A DNA stretch of 14,107 bases from PALSA-607 sp036510735. Its GTDB lineage: Bacteria; Actinomycetota; Actinomycetes; Acidothermales; Acidothermaceae. Positions 6,484 through 12,386 of this stretch are shown here, piece after piece; position 1 is the stretch's first letter; every line of letters begins with the position of its first letter. The stretch spans positions 1 through 14,107 of the forward strand of contig DATCDK010000298.1 of NCBI GenBank assembly GCA_036510735.1, read 5' to 3'. Under the pieces are notes generated by a model, which searched no databases, was not told where the DNA came from, and saw only the letters and a list, made by a program, of their open reading frames with translations. The position numbers and the translations under genes are program-made.

Positions 6484-7179
6484 ATGGGCGACCCGAGCGG
6501 TCTCTCGGCCGACGCGGCGGCGGCGGGTACTGCCTTGCCCGCTACCCCGGCCGCCCTGGATCGTTACACGGCACTCGTCGCCGCACTACTCGGCGTCCGC
6601 CCTGACTATGCGAGCACTCGCTTCGACGCCGAGGTAGTCGCCGCGCTCGCGGCCAACCGACTCGATGTCGCGACCGCCCGCACGTTGCGCTGGTGGCAAC
6701 GCGCGTCGGTGCGTGAGGTCGAGGGCTACGCAAACAGTGTCCTGCCGGTCGTGCTCGCAACGCGCTCCGACGCCGACACGAGAGTGGCGATCGATTGTGA
6801 CGAGTCGGCGGCCTCGTGGCAACAGGCGCAGGTCGTCCTACCGGAAGCTGTCGCCATACTCGAAGCTGTCGCCGTGCCCGAAGCTGTCGCCGTCCCGGCA
6901 GCATCAGCAGAGCCCCCGGCAGCGCCAGCAGAGCCCCCGGCAGCGCCAGCCGAAACGCCAAAACAGTCGCGGGTCATCACGATTCCCGATCCGGCGACGC
7001 GCCGGCGCTCGGCGAAAGAGATCCAGCAGGCTGTCCGCGAAGCGTTACGCGCCACCGCACCACCGCTGAACCCAGGACAGCCGGATCCCGGTCTGCCGCT
7101 CGACGTCCCCTCCCCCCAGAACGCGTCTTCACACGGAAGGGATCGCGGTGACCATGCCCACTCTGCGCCTATTGCCTGA
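6484..7179 (+). CDS. unknown protein with helical N-terminus and Ala/Pro-rich repeat linker
   Basis: I do not recognise this 231-residue protein. Residues 1-115 look folded and helical, rich in Ala and Leu, with LRWWQRASVREVEGYANSVLP as the most distinctive stretch. Residues about 120-160 are a low-complexity linker made of three 6-residue EAVAVP-type repeats and two 7-residue AEPPAAP-type repeats, encoded by DNA repeats. A basic segment follows (RRRSAKEIQQAVREALRATAPP) and the tail is Pro/Gly/His-rich. No signal peptide or membrane segment is seen. The ATG at 6484 is preferred; an in-frame TTG 15 bases upstream is possible. It overlaps the next gene by 32 bases, so the two are cotranscribed. 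The layout suggests an N-terminal module tethered by a flexible linker to a charged interaction segment; no function is claimed. Confidence 0.7.
   Translation: MGDPSGLSADAAAAGTALPATPAALDRYTALVAALLGVRPDYASTRFDAEVVAALAANRLDVATARTLRWWQRASVREVEGYANSVLPVVLATRSDADTRVAIDCDESAASWQQAQVVLPEAVAILEAVAVPEAVAVPAASAEPPAAPAEPPAAPAETPKQSRVITIPDPATRRRSAKEIQQAVREALRATAPPLNPGQPDPGLPLDVPSPQNASSHGRDRGDHAHSAPIA
6844..6948 (+). repeat. intragenic tandem repeats in the linker
   Basis: Three 18-base units starting GAAGCTGTCGCC lie at 6844-6861, 6862-6879 and 6880-6897. Two identical 21-base units starting GCAGAGCCCCCGGC lie at 6907-6927 and 6928-6948. Both keep the reading frame (6 and 7 residues), so repeat-number changes would lengthen or shorten the linker without a frameshift. 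Confidence 0.85.
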
Positions 7180-7837
7180 GCTCGAGGAAGCCCTCCGCCA
7201 AGTACCAGGCATCCGCGCCGCCAGTGTTGTCACCGGGCCGGACGCCGTCCCGACAGAGATTCACATCGTGGCCAGCCGCAGCAAGGGTGCGAAGCAGGTC
7301 GTGCGCGATGTGCAGTCGCTCGCGATGGCGGGTTACGACATCGACATCGACCACCGCATCGTCAGTGTCGTGCAGTTCGACGATGACATCGACGGCGTGC
7401 AGGCCGACGACAGCTTGCACACGATCATCCGGATGCCCGACACCGCACCGGCGATCGATACGTTGCCTCGTCCTGTCATTGCAGCCATCACCATCCGGAC
7501 CGCCGGCTCGGAGGCCGACGCGTCTGTCGTCGTGCGAACCGGCGATGCGACCTATGACGGCAGGTCGATCGGACCGTCAACGATGAGCCATCGGCACACG
7601 CTGATCGCGAGAGCAACGCTCGACGCCGTCAGCGAGTTGCTTGGTCTTCCTGCAGAGGTGGAATTCGTCACGGTCTCGACGATGGGCAACAGGCGGATGG
7701 CAGCCTGCGTTGTTCAGGTCGCGGTCCCGGGTATTGGCGAACTCGTGTTGACCGGGTCGGCATTAGTACGAAGCGATGAAGCGGACGCCGTGGCGCGGGC
7801 CGTTCTCGACGCACTCAACCGAAGGTTGGCAGGCTAG
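7148..7837 (+). CDS. unknown conserved-looking two-domain protein
   Basis: This 229-residue soluble protein has two apparent alpha/beta domains. The first (about 1-80) ends in EIHIVASRSKGAKQVVRDVQ and then DIDIDHRIVSVVQF. The second (about 108-229) runs AAITIRT, then HTLIARATLDAVSELLG, and ends GSALVRSDEADAVARAVLDALNRRL. The pattern, including the closing ALNRRL, resembles a family I have seen in actinobacterial and related genomes without a settled function; I cannot name it. The GTG at 7148 is favoured over the ATG at 7154 because AAGGGA lies five bases before it. It overlaps the preceding gene by 32 bases. The stop codon lies in the first copy of a 26-base tandem duplication. It converges on rsrA. 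Confidence 0.8.
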   Translation: MTMPTLRLLPELEEALRQVPGIRAASVVTGPDAVPTEIHIVASRSKGAKQVVRDVQSLAMAGYDIDIDHRIVSVVQFDDDIDGVQADDSLHTIIRMPDTAPAIDTLPRPVIAAITIRTAGSEADASVVVRTGDATYDGRSIGPSTMSHRHTLIARATLDAVSELLGLPAEVEFVTVSTMGNRRMAACVVQVAVPGIGELVLTGSALVRSDEADAVARAVLDALNRRLAG

Positions 7838-7869
7838 CTCAGTACCGAAGGTTGGCTGGCTGAGTTAGT
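7818..7869. repeat. 26-base imperfect tandem duplication at the convergent gene junction
   Basis: ACCGAAGGTTGGC occurs exactly at 7818-7830 and 7844-7856, and the similarity continues through GGCT and a terminal AGT, giving two 26-base units with a few mismatches. The first unit contains the TAG stop of the unknown gene and the second runs into the 3' end of rsrA. It looks like a local duplication. Confidence 0.75.
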
Positions 7870-7874
7870 CAGCC
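7858..7874. terminator. hairpin shared by the convergent 3' ends
   Basis: GGCTGA (7858-7863) and TCAGCC (7869-7874) form a perfect 6-base stem with a 5-base loop that includes the rsrA stop codon. There is no T-run on either strand, so termination would be weak or factor-assisted. It may act in both directions. Confidence 0.4.
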
Positions 7875-8179
7875 CGATAAAGCGTCTGCGTAACCTCGAC
7901 CGCTTCGACGCCGCCCTGCGAAATCTCGATCTGCACCTGGCGGATACGCGCGAGGACCTTGCTGCGCAGATCATCGGAGGCGAGGTCGCAACCGCAGGTG
8001 CGCGCGACTAAAGCTTTGACGACCTGGTCGAGGTCGTACTGGCGCAGGCACGGACCACATTCCTCGAGATGGATGCGGATCTTCGCGCACTCTGCCTCGT
8101 CAGCCTCGCCGTCGAGGTAGATGTAGACCTGATCGAGAACCTCCGTGCACGGGGTCTCGTGGTGCTTGCCGCAACTCAT
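7865..8179 (-). CDS. rsrA: RsrA-type redox-sensing zinc anti-sigma factor
   Basis: This 104-residue zinc-binding anti-sigma (ZAS) protein holds sigma-R inactive until thiol oxidation forms disulfides and releases zinc. The key residues fall at the same numbers as in Streptomyces RsrA: C11, H37, C41 and C44 in HLEECGPC form the metal site, and C3 and C31 are also conserved. The C-terminal cysteines are C62 and C64 rather than adjacent. The N-terminal CTEVLDQVYIYLDGE is typical of the family. Its ATG overlaps the sigR stop as ATGA, ensuring coupled synthesis. Reduction in this system is by thioredoxin and mycothiol pathways, which supports an actinomycete host. Confidence 0.96.
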   Translation of the reverse strand: MSCGKHHETPCTEVLDQVYIYLDGEADEAECAKIRIHLEECGPCLRQYDLDQVVKALVARTCGCDLASDDLRSKVLARIRQVQIEISQGGVEAVEVTQTLYRAD

Positions 8180-9000
8180 CGTTCCTCGCCGCCCTCGACA
8201 ACACTGCCTGCGCCGGCCGCGCCGACAGCCTCGACCGGGCCGCGTACGACGCCACGCTCGAGGGCGTAGTCCTCCAAGGATGCTCGCAACGCGCGCCGCC
8301 CGCGGTGCAATCGCGACATCACCGTGCCAATGGGTGTGCCCATGATGTCGGCGATCTCCTTGTAGGCGAAGCCCTCGACGTCCGCCAAGTACACCGCGAC
8401 CCGGAACTCTTCGGGAAGGGCCTGCAGTGCCTCTTTCACGTCGGAGTCGGGCAAGTGATCGAGGGCCTCGGTCTCAGCAGACCGCAGGCCGGACGACGTG
8501 TGCTCAGCCGACCGGGCAAGCTGCCAGTCCTCGAGCTCGTCGCCCCCGGTCTGCTTGGGCTCGCGCTGCTTCTTGCGGTAGCTGTTGATGAACGTGTTCG
8601 TCAGGATCCGATACAGCCACGCCTTGAGGTTGGTGCCCTCTTCGAATTGGTGGAACGCGGCAAACGCCTTGGCGAAGGTCTCCTGGACGAGGTCTTCGGC
8701 ATCAGAGGGATTGCGCGTCATGCGCAACGCGGCCGAATAGAGCTGGTCGAGGAAGGGCATCGCGCTTTGCTCGAAGCGCGCGCTGCGCTCGTCGGTCGAT
8801 TCCTCGACGGTGGCCAAAGACCGCGCTCCCTGTGCTGAACCGATCACCCGCTGGCGTGCCGACCCTGCGGGGTCGCTCATCGACACTACCGGTCGGCTCA
8901 TGCCGCCCGATCCGTCGGTCGGCCACTCCTGCGGTACGGGCCACTGCGGCCAGCGCAGCGGGGAGTGCTCACGAGTCGTGGGTTCGTTCGCCGTATGCAC
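8176..9000 (-). CDS. sigR: ECF sigma factor SigR/SigH, thiol-oxidative stress
   Basis: This is a group IV sigma factor. Region 2 runs from RFEQSAMPFLDQLYSAALRM through NPSDAEDLVQETFAKAF to LKAWLYRILTNTFINSYRKKQ. Region 4 begins LPEEFRVAVYLADVEGFAYK and continues EIADIMGTPIGTVMSRLHRGR. It directs RNA polymerase to disulfide-stress genes and is inhibited by RsrA, encoded by the overlapping downstream gene. The start is uncertain. The GTG at 9000 has GAAGGGTGG seven bases upstream and lies about 46 bases after the sigma-R promoter, giving 274 residues. Internal ATGs at 8901 and 8883 give 241 and 235 residues, close to the usual 215-230, but have weak ribosome binding sites. Streptomyces makes a long unstable sigma-R' from a sigma-R-driven promoter; the extension of about 80 residues before region 2 may be its counterpart. 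Confidence 0.95.
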   Translation of the reverse strand: MHTANEPTTREHSPLRWPQWPVPQEWPTDGSGGMSRPVVSMSDPAGSARQRVIGSAQGARSLATVEESTDERSARFEQSAMPFLDQLYSAALRMTRNPSDAEDLVQETFAKAFAAFHQFEEGTNLKAWLYRILTNTFINSYRKKQREPKQTGGDELEDWQLARSAEHTSSGLRSAETEALDHLPDSDVKEALQALPEEFRVAVYLADVEGFAYKEIADIMGTPIGTVMSRLHRGRRALRASLEDYALERGVVRGPVEAVGAAGAGSVVEGGEER

Positions 9001-9054
9001 GTGGGCGCCACCCTTCAGCTCTCGGATCGGGATCAATCGACGTCGACAAGAGAC

Positions 9055-9081
9055 AACGTGGGCTGCCGTGGCCCGATTCCC
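9055..9081 (-). promoter_or_regulatory. sigma-R-dependent promoter of sigR
   Basis: On the minus strand, GGGAAT (9076-9081) is followed after exactly 18 bases by GTT (9055-9057). This is the sigma-R/SigH consensus GGAAT-N18-GTT. Transcription would start near 9047, upstream of the GTG at 9000 and its ribosome binding site, giving positive autoregulation. Confidence 0.85.
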
Positions 9082-9099
9082 GCCCTAAACTTCGGGCGG
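9080..9099 (-). terminator. hairpin after the hydrolase gene
   Basis: CCGCCC and GGGCGG form a perfect 6-base stem around an 8-base loop, 7 bases past the hydrolase stop. Its 3' arm touches the -35 of the sigR promoter. There is no T-run. A further palindrome CCGCCTAGGCGG (9102-9113) overlaps the stop codon. Together they may insulate sigR from upstream transcription. Confidence 0.45.
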
Positions 9100-9105
9100 C
9101 ACCGC

Positions 9106-9822
9106 CTAGGCGGACGCGAGGATGGCCGACAACCAGTTGACGGCGACGCTCACGGCGGCGGCCAGCGCCGGCCCCGCCAGGCGGTGATCAGCGCCAGCCA
9201 CCTCATGAACCGCGACCCCCGCGGGGAATTGGTCCGGTCCGCCGAACGGGTCTCGCGCTCCCTGGAGGACCAACAGCGGGACGCCGACCTCGAGCTCGGG
9301 GGCCCGCGACTTCTCTGGGTGTCCCGGCGGGTGCAGCGGAAAAGCGAGCGCGAGGATGCCAACGGCGCCGGTCGCACCCGCCGTCCGGCAGGCCACGCGG
9401 GCGCCGCTGCTGCGCCCGCCCACCGCCACGCGCAGCCCCGGCCACTGCGCGCGAAGCAGCCCACCGAGATGCTCGACTGCCGCCGTCCACGCGATATCGA
9501 GCTGGGCTGCGGGCGCCGGCGCGCGCCGACCGGCCACCAGATACGGCTGCCGCACCCGGGCTACCGCGATTCCCGCATCGAGTGCGGCGGCGGTGACCGC
9601 GCGCAGATCTGGAGAGTCGATGCTGCCGCCCGCTCCGTGTCCAAGCACCAACAAACCTGTTGGGGTGGTGACGGGGCGCGCCAGTTCTGCTTCCGCCGGG
9701 CCGACCGCGGTCGGCACCACAATTCTGGTTCCGACCTCGGTCGGCACCACAATTCTGGTTCCGACCTCGGTCGGAAACGCGATCAGCGAGCGCTCTCGGC
9801 CTTTCCCTGGCACGTCACGCAC
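9106..9822 (-). CDS. alpha/beta hydrolase of the KANL3/Tex30 (dienelactone hydrolase-like) group
   Basis: This 238-residue soluble hydrolase shows LLVLGHGAGGSIDSPDL (57-73, oxyanion region) and the nucleophile elbow GGRSSGAR with S138 in G-x-S-x-G. FPLHPPGHPEKSR (161-173), LVLQGARDPFG with D191, and ADHRL with H213 complete a Ser-Asp-His triad. The HPPG-x-PEKSR stretch is typical of the Tex30/KANL3 family; the physiological substrate is unknown. The start is uncertain. The GTG at 9822 overlaps the zinc-finger gene by 40 bases, while GTGs at 9750, 9747, 9720 and 9717 lie inside a tandem repeat. The last two give an N-terminus (PTAVGPAEAELARP) most like a usual family start. The repeated decapeptide PTEVGTRIVV near the N-terminus is therefore probably a duplication outside the fold. 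Confidence 0.88.
   Translation of the reverse strand: MRDVPGKGRERSLIAFPTEVGTRIVVPTEVGTRIVVPTAVGPAEAELARPVTTPTGLLVLGHGAGGSIDSPDLRAVTAAALDAGIAVARVRQPYLVAGRRAPAPAAQLDIAWTAAVEHLGGLLRAQWPGLRVAVGGRSSGARVACRTAGATGAVGILALAFPLHPPGHPEKSRAPELEVGVPLLVLQGARDPFGGPDQFPAGVAVHEVAGADHRLAGPALAAAVSVAVNWLSAILASA
9709..9774. repeat. 30-base tandem repeat with embedded palindromes
   Basis: Two identical 30-base units, 9709-9738 and 9739-9768, begin CGGTCGGCACCACAATTCTG. Each unit boundary carries a 14-base inverted repeat, CCGACC-TC-GGTCGG (9731-9744 and 9761-9774), with a variant CCGACC-GC-GGTCGG at 9701-9714. The units translate in frame to PTEVGTRIVV in the hydrolase N-terminus. The interior CACCACAATTCTGGTT is AT-richer than its surroundings. 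Confidence 0.9.
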
Positions 9823-10139
9823 CGCGCAGCTTCGGGCTTGGCTTCGAGGCGCGCTGCGGACAGCTCCGCTCCGCAGTCGATACAGCGCCCGTACTCACCG
9901 GCGTCGAGGCGCCGCAGGGCTTCTTGGACATGTGCCCGCTGTTCTTCGGCGGCCTCGACGACTGCGGCCGAACGCGCGTTGTCGGCCAGGTCTCCACCAG
10001 CATCGGCATCGCCTGGTGTGCCGCCCTCGTCGGGGTCGGGCGGTTCCACACGCAGCGTGGCGACCGATCGGTCGAGCTCGGCCACCATTTCCTCGAGCCG
10101 TGAACGAGTCTGCGCCTGCGAGGGCACTGTGATAGCCAT
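9783..10139 (-). CDS. TraR/DksA-type C4 zinc-finger protein
   Basis: This 118-residue protein has a helical, acidic N-terminal half, a Gly/Asp-rich hinge (DPDEGGTPGDADAGGD) and a C-terminal C4 zinc finger: CIDCGAELSAARLEAKPEA followed by CVTC. The preceding EALRRLDAGEYGRC is the standard run into the DksA finger. DksA/TraR proteins bind in the RNA polymerase secondary channel. Short actinobacterial members are mostly uncharacterised, so a role in transcription is inferred only from the family. The ATG at 10139 has GAGGGG six bases upstream. It lies 90 bases downstream of the SRAP gene on the same strand and overlaps the hydrolase by up to 40 bases. Confidence 0.9.
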   Translation of the reverse strand: MAITVPSQAQTRSRLEEMVAELDRSVATLRVEPPDPDEGGTPGDADAGGDLADNARSAAVVEAAEEQRAHVQEALRRLDAGEYGRCIDCGAELSAARLEAKPEAARCVTCQGKAESAR

Positions 10140-10203
10140 CGACGTCCCCTCAGTAATTTGGAGCTGCGTGGTATGTATTCGTCCGATTGTGCAATCGTCC
10201 GCT

Positions 10204-10221
10204 GATCGGTTCGACCCGATC
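10204..10221. terminator. inverted repeat downstream of the SRAP gene
   Basis: GATCGG (10204-10209) and CCGATC (10216-10221) make a perfect stem with a 6-base loop, 9 bases after the SRAP stop and 65 bases before the DksA-like start. There is no T-run. It may be a weak terminator or an operator for the zinc-finger gene. Confidence 0.35.
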
Positions 10222-10229
10222 TGCTGCCT

Positions 10230-11045
10230 CTACCCATCCGAAGATGCCTTCACCGCATCGTGACCGACCGATATCGGCTCGATCAGCTGCGGACCGTCGT
10301 TTCGTACGTCGTTCACCTCGGTGGACACCGGGTAGGCCTCGAGGCGGCCGGCCGCCGCCGGAATCAGCAACTGGGCGATCGCGGCGGTGTCGTCTTCGCG
10401 GGGATCAAGCCAGCGAGCCCAGTTCTGCGGCTCGATCAACATCGGCATCCGATCGTGAATACGCCCCACGTCGTCCGTTGCCGCCGTGGTGATCACCGTC
10501 GCCGACCACAGCCACGGATCGACATCCGGCTCGGCATTGGGATCACGCCAGAACTCGTACAGCCCGGCCATCGGCAGGACCCCGCCGCCACGACCCCTGA
10601 TGAAATACGGCTGCTTGGGTCGCTTGCCGCTCGGCTTGTCGGCCGCGCTCTCCGTCGCATCGTCGGTGTACCACTCGTAGTAGCCGTCGGCGGGCAACAG
10701 GCAACGACGCACCGCGAACGCCCTGCGAAAGGCGGGCTTCTCGGTCAGCGTTTCGACTCTCGCGTTGATGAGCTTGCTCGCGATCTTGCGGTCCTTCGCC
10801 CACGACGGCACCAAACCCCAGCGGACGACGCGCAGCTGGCGTTGCGGCAGAGCGGTCGGCTGCTCCTTATCGAGACGCTCGACAACCGCGTAGACCTCGT
10901 CGGTCGGGGCCACGTTGTAGTTCGGCGGCAGGCCCTGTTCGGGCATCCCGTCGTCGGCAATCCGCTCCTCGAGAACGGCGCGATCGACGCCGAACTCCTC
11001 GATCAGGTCAGCCGGATCCCGGGCTGTGGCGTAGCGTCCGCACAT
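10230..11045 (-). CDS. SRAP (YedK/HMCES) abasic-site protein
   Basis: This 271-residue protein, beginning MCGRYA, belongs to the SOS response-associated peptidase family. After Met removal, Cys2 forms a thiazolidine crosslink with abasic sites in single-stranded DNA and shields them. The other conserved features are visible: PPNYNVAPT (Asn and NVAPT motif), RWGLVPSWAKD, NARVETLTEKPAFR, the active-site glutamate in DGYYEWY, GLYEFW, and the catalytic histidine in GRIHDRMPMLI. The ATG at 11045 is required because Cys must be residue 2, so the upstream in-frame 14 codons are rejected. The gene is divergent from aroA with 33 bases between the starts, so promoters must overlap. From memory, the same SRAP-aroA divergence exists in mycobacteria (Rv3226c/Rv3227). 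Confidence 0.96.
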   Translation of the reverse strand: MCGRYATARDPADLIEEFGVDRAVLEERIADDGMPEQGLPPNYNVAPTDEVYAVVERLDKEQPTALPQRQLRVVRWGLVPSWAKDRKIASKLINARVETLTEKPAFRRAFAVRRCLLPADGYYEWYTDDATESAADKPSGKRPKQPYFIRGRGGGVLPMAGLYEFWRDPNAEPDVDPWLWSATVITTAATDDVGRIHDRMPMLIEPQNWARWLDPREDDTAAIAQLLIPAAAGRLEAYPVSTEVNDVRNDGPQLIEPISVGHDAVKASSDG

Positions 11046-11066
11046 CCGGCCAGGATGCCACCCCGG

Positions 11067-11081
11067 TACCGTCTCTGTGTG
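11067..11081 (+). promoter_or_regulatory. -10 box for a leaderless aroA transcript
   Basis: TACCGT (11067-11072), a TANNNT -10, is followed by six bases and then GTG at 11079. The spacing puts the transcription start at the GTG itself, as in the many leaderless actinobacterial mRNAs, and there is no ribosome binding site here. No good -35 is seen. The region doubles as the SRAP promoter. Confidence 0.5.
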
Positions 11082-12386
11082 AGTCAACCCGGTGTGAGCC
11101 CACCCGCAGCCCCGTCGCGCGCGAACGCGTCGTGGCCTGCGCCAACGGCTTCGCGACCGGTCGACGCGACGCTGTCGCTGCCGGGCTCGAAATCGCAGAC
11201 CAATCGTGCGTTGCCTCTTGCTGCACTCGCCGACTCGCCATCAGTCGTTCGCCGTGCTTTGCGGTCGCGTGACACCGATCTGATGGCGGGCGCGCTACGC
11301 GCCCTGGGCGACGCTGTCGACGACTCGGGCCAGGACTGGACGGTCACGCCGGCTGCACTTCGGGGCCCGGCCGACATCGACTGCGGGCTGGCCGGAACGG
11401 TCGCCCGTTTCGCGGTGGCACTCGCGTCGCTGGCTACCGGAACCGTTCGGTTCGACGGCGATCCACGTGCACGGCAACGTCCGCTGCGGCCGCTCGTTGA
11501 CGGCCTACGGCAACTCGGCGTCAGTGTCGACGACGACGGGCGGGGCACCCTCCCCCTCAGCATCATCGGCGCCGGATCGGTGCATGGCGGCGACGTCACG
11601 ATTGACTCGTCTGCGTCGAGCCAATTCATCTCGGCGCTGCTACTGATCGCGCCGAAGGCTGACGACGAGGTAGTGCTGCGCCATCGCGGGGCTGCGCTGC
11701 CGTCGGAGCCGCACATCGCGATGACGGTCTCAATGTTGCGGGACCGGGGCATCGCCATCGATACGACCGAGCACGCCACGTGGCGCATCGCCCCGGGCAC
11801 GATCGCCGGCGGCATCATCGACATCGAACCCGACCTGTCGAACGCCGGACCGTTCCTCGCCGCGGCCATGGTGACCGGCGGCACGATTCACATTGCCGGC
11901 TGGCCGCTGCACACCACCCAGCCAGGCGATGCACTTCGTGGCTTGCTCACCGACATGGGCGCCATCGTGGCCGTTGACGAAATCGGGCTGACGCTGAAAG
12001 GCGCTCCGACGATCCACGGTGTCGACGTCGACCTGCGCGAGAACTCAGAACTCTCGCCGACAATCGCCGCGCTCGCGTGCTTCGCTGACACGCCCTCGAC
12101 GTTGCGGGGCATCGGCCACATCCGCGGGCACGAGACCGACCGGCTGGCAGCTCTGGCGAAGGAGATCAACGGCCTCGGCGGCGATGTGACAGAGACCGAC
12201 GACGGTCTCATTATCAAGCCAAAACCGTTACGTGGCGGGGTTTTCGGCACATACGACGATCACCGACTCGCCACGACCGCGGCTGTCCTTGGTCTCGTCG
12301 TGCCCGGCGTTCTGGTCGAGAACATCGCGACGACGGCGAAGACGATGCCGACGTTCGTCGACCTGTGGGAGTCACTACTCGTATGA
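11079..12386 (+). CDS. aroA: 3-phosphoshikimate 1-carboxyvinyltransferase (EPSP synthase)
   Basis: This 435-residue enzyme joins shikimate 3-phosphate and phosphoenolpyruvate in the sixth step of the shikimate pathway for aromatic amino acids. Landmarks are LPGSKSQTNRALPLAALA (about 34-51), CGLAGTVARF, RQRPLRPLVDGLRQLG, IDSSASSQFISALLL, SEPHIAMT, the active-site Asp region IEPDLSNAGPFLAAAM, RGHETDRLAALAKEINGLGG and YDDHRLA, with KTMPTF near the end. The variants GLAGT and RGHETDR instead of GNAGT and RVKESDR are those of mycobacterial and streptomycete AroA. The GTG at 11079 is chosen for its -10 spacing; an ATG at 11055 would add eight residues. The stop overlaps the rsgA ATG by four bases. 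Confidence 0.97.
   Translation: MSQPGVSPPAAPSRANASWPAPTASRPVDATLSLPGSKSQTNRALPLAALADSPSVVRRALRSRDTDLMAGALRALGDAVDDSGQDWTVTPAALRGPADIDCGLAGTVARFAVALASLATGTVRFDGDPRARQRPLRPLVDGLRQLGVSVDDDGRGTLPLSIIGAGSVHGGDVTIDSSASSQFISALLLIAPKADDEVVLRHRGAALPSEPHIAMTVSMLRDRGIAIDTTEHATWRIAPGTIAGGIIDIEPDLSNAGPFLAAAMVTGGTIHIAGWPLHTTQPGDALRGLLTDMGAIVAVDEIGLTLKGAPTIHGVDVDLRENSELSPTIAALACFADTPSTLRGIGHIRGHETDRLAALAKEINGLGGDVTETDDGLIIKPKPLRGGVFGTYDDHRLATTAAVLGLVVPGVLVENIATTAKTMPTFVDLWESLLV

Noticed and set aside
6231..6485. 84-codon minus-strand ORF
   Set aside because: Random-looking Ser/Arg/Pro composition, no ribosome binding site, and it covers the probable promoter of the plus-strand operon.
9709..9774. CRISPR-like short repeats
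   Set aside because: The units are directly adjacent with no spacers and no cas genes are near.
11046..11087. Upstream start for the SRAP protein
   Set aside because: The catalytic cysteine must be residue 2, so MCGRYA at 11045 is the true start.
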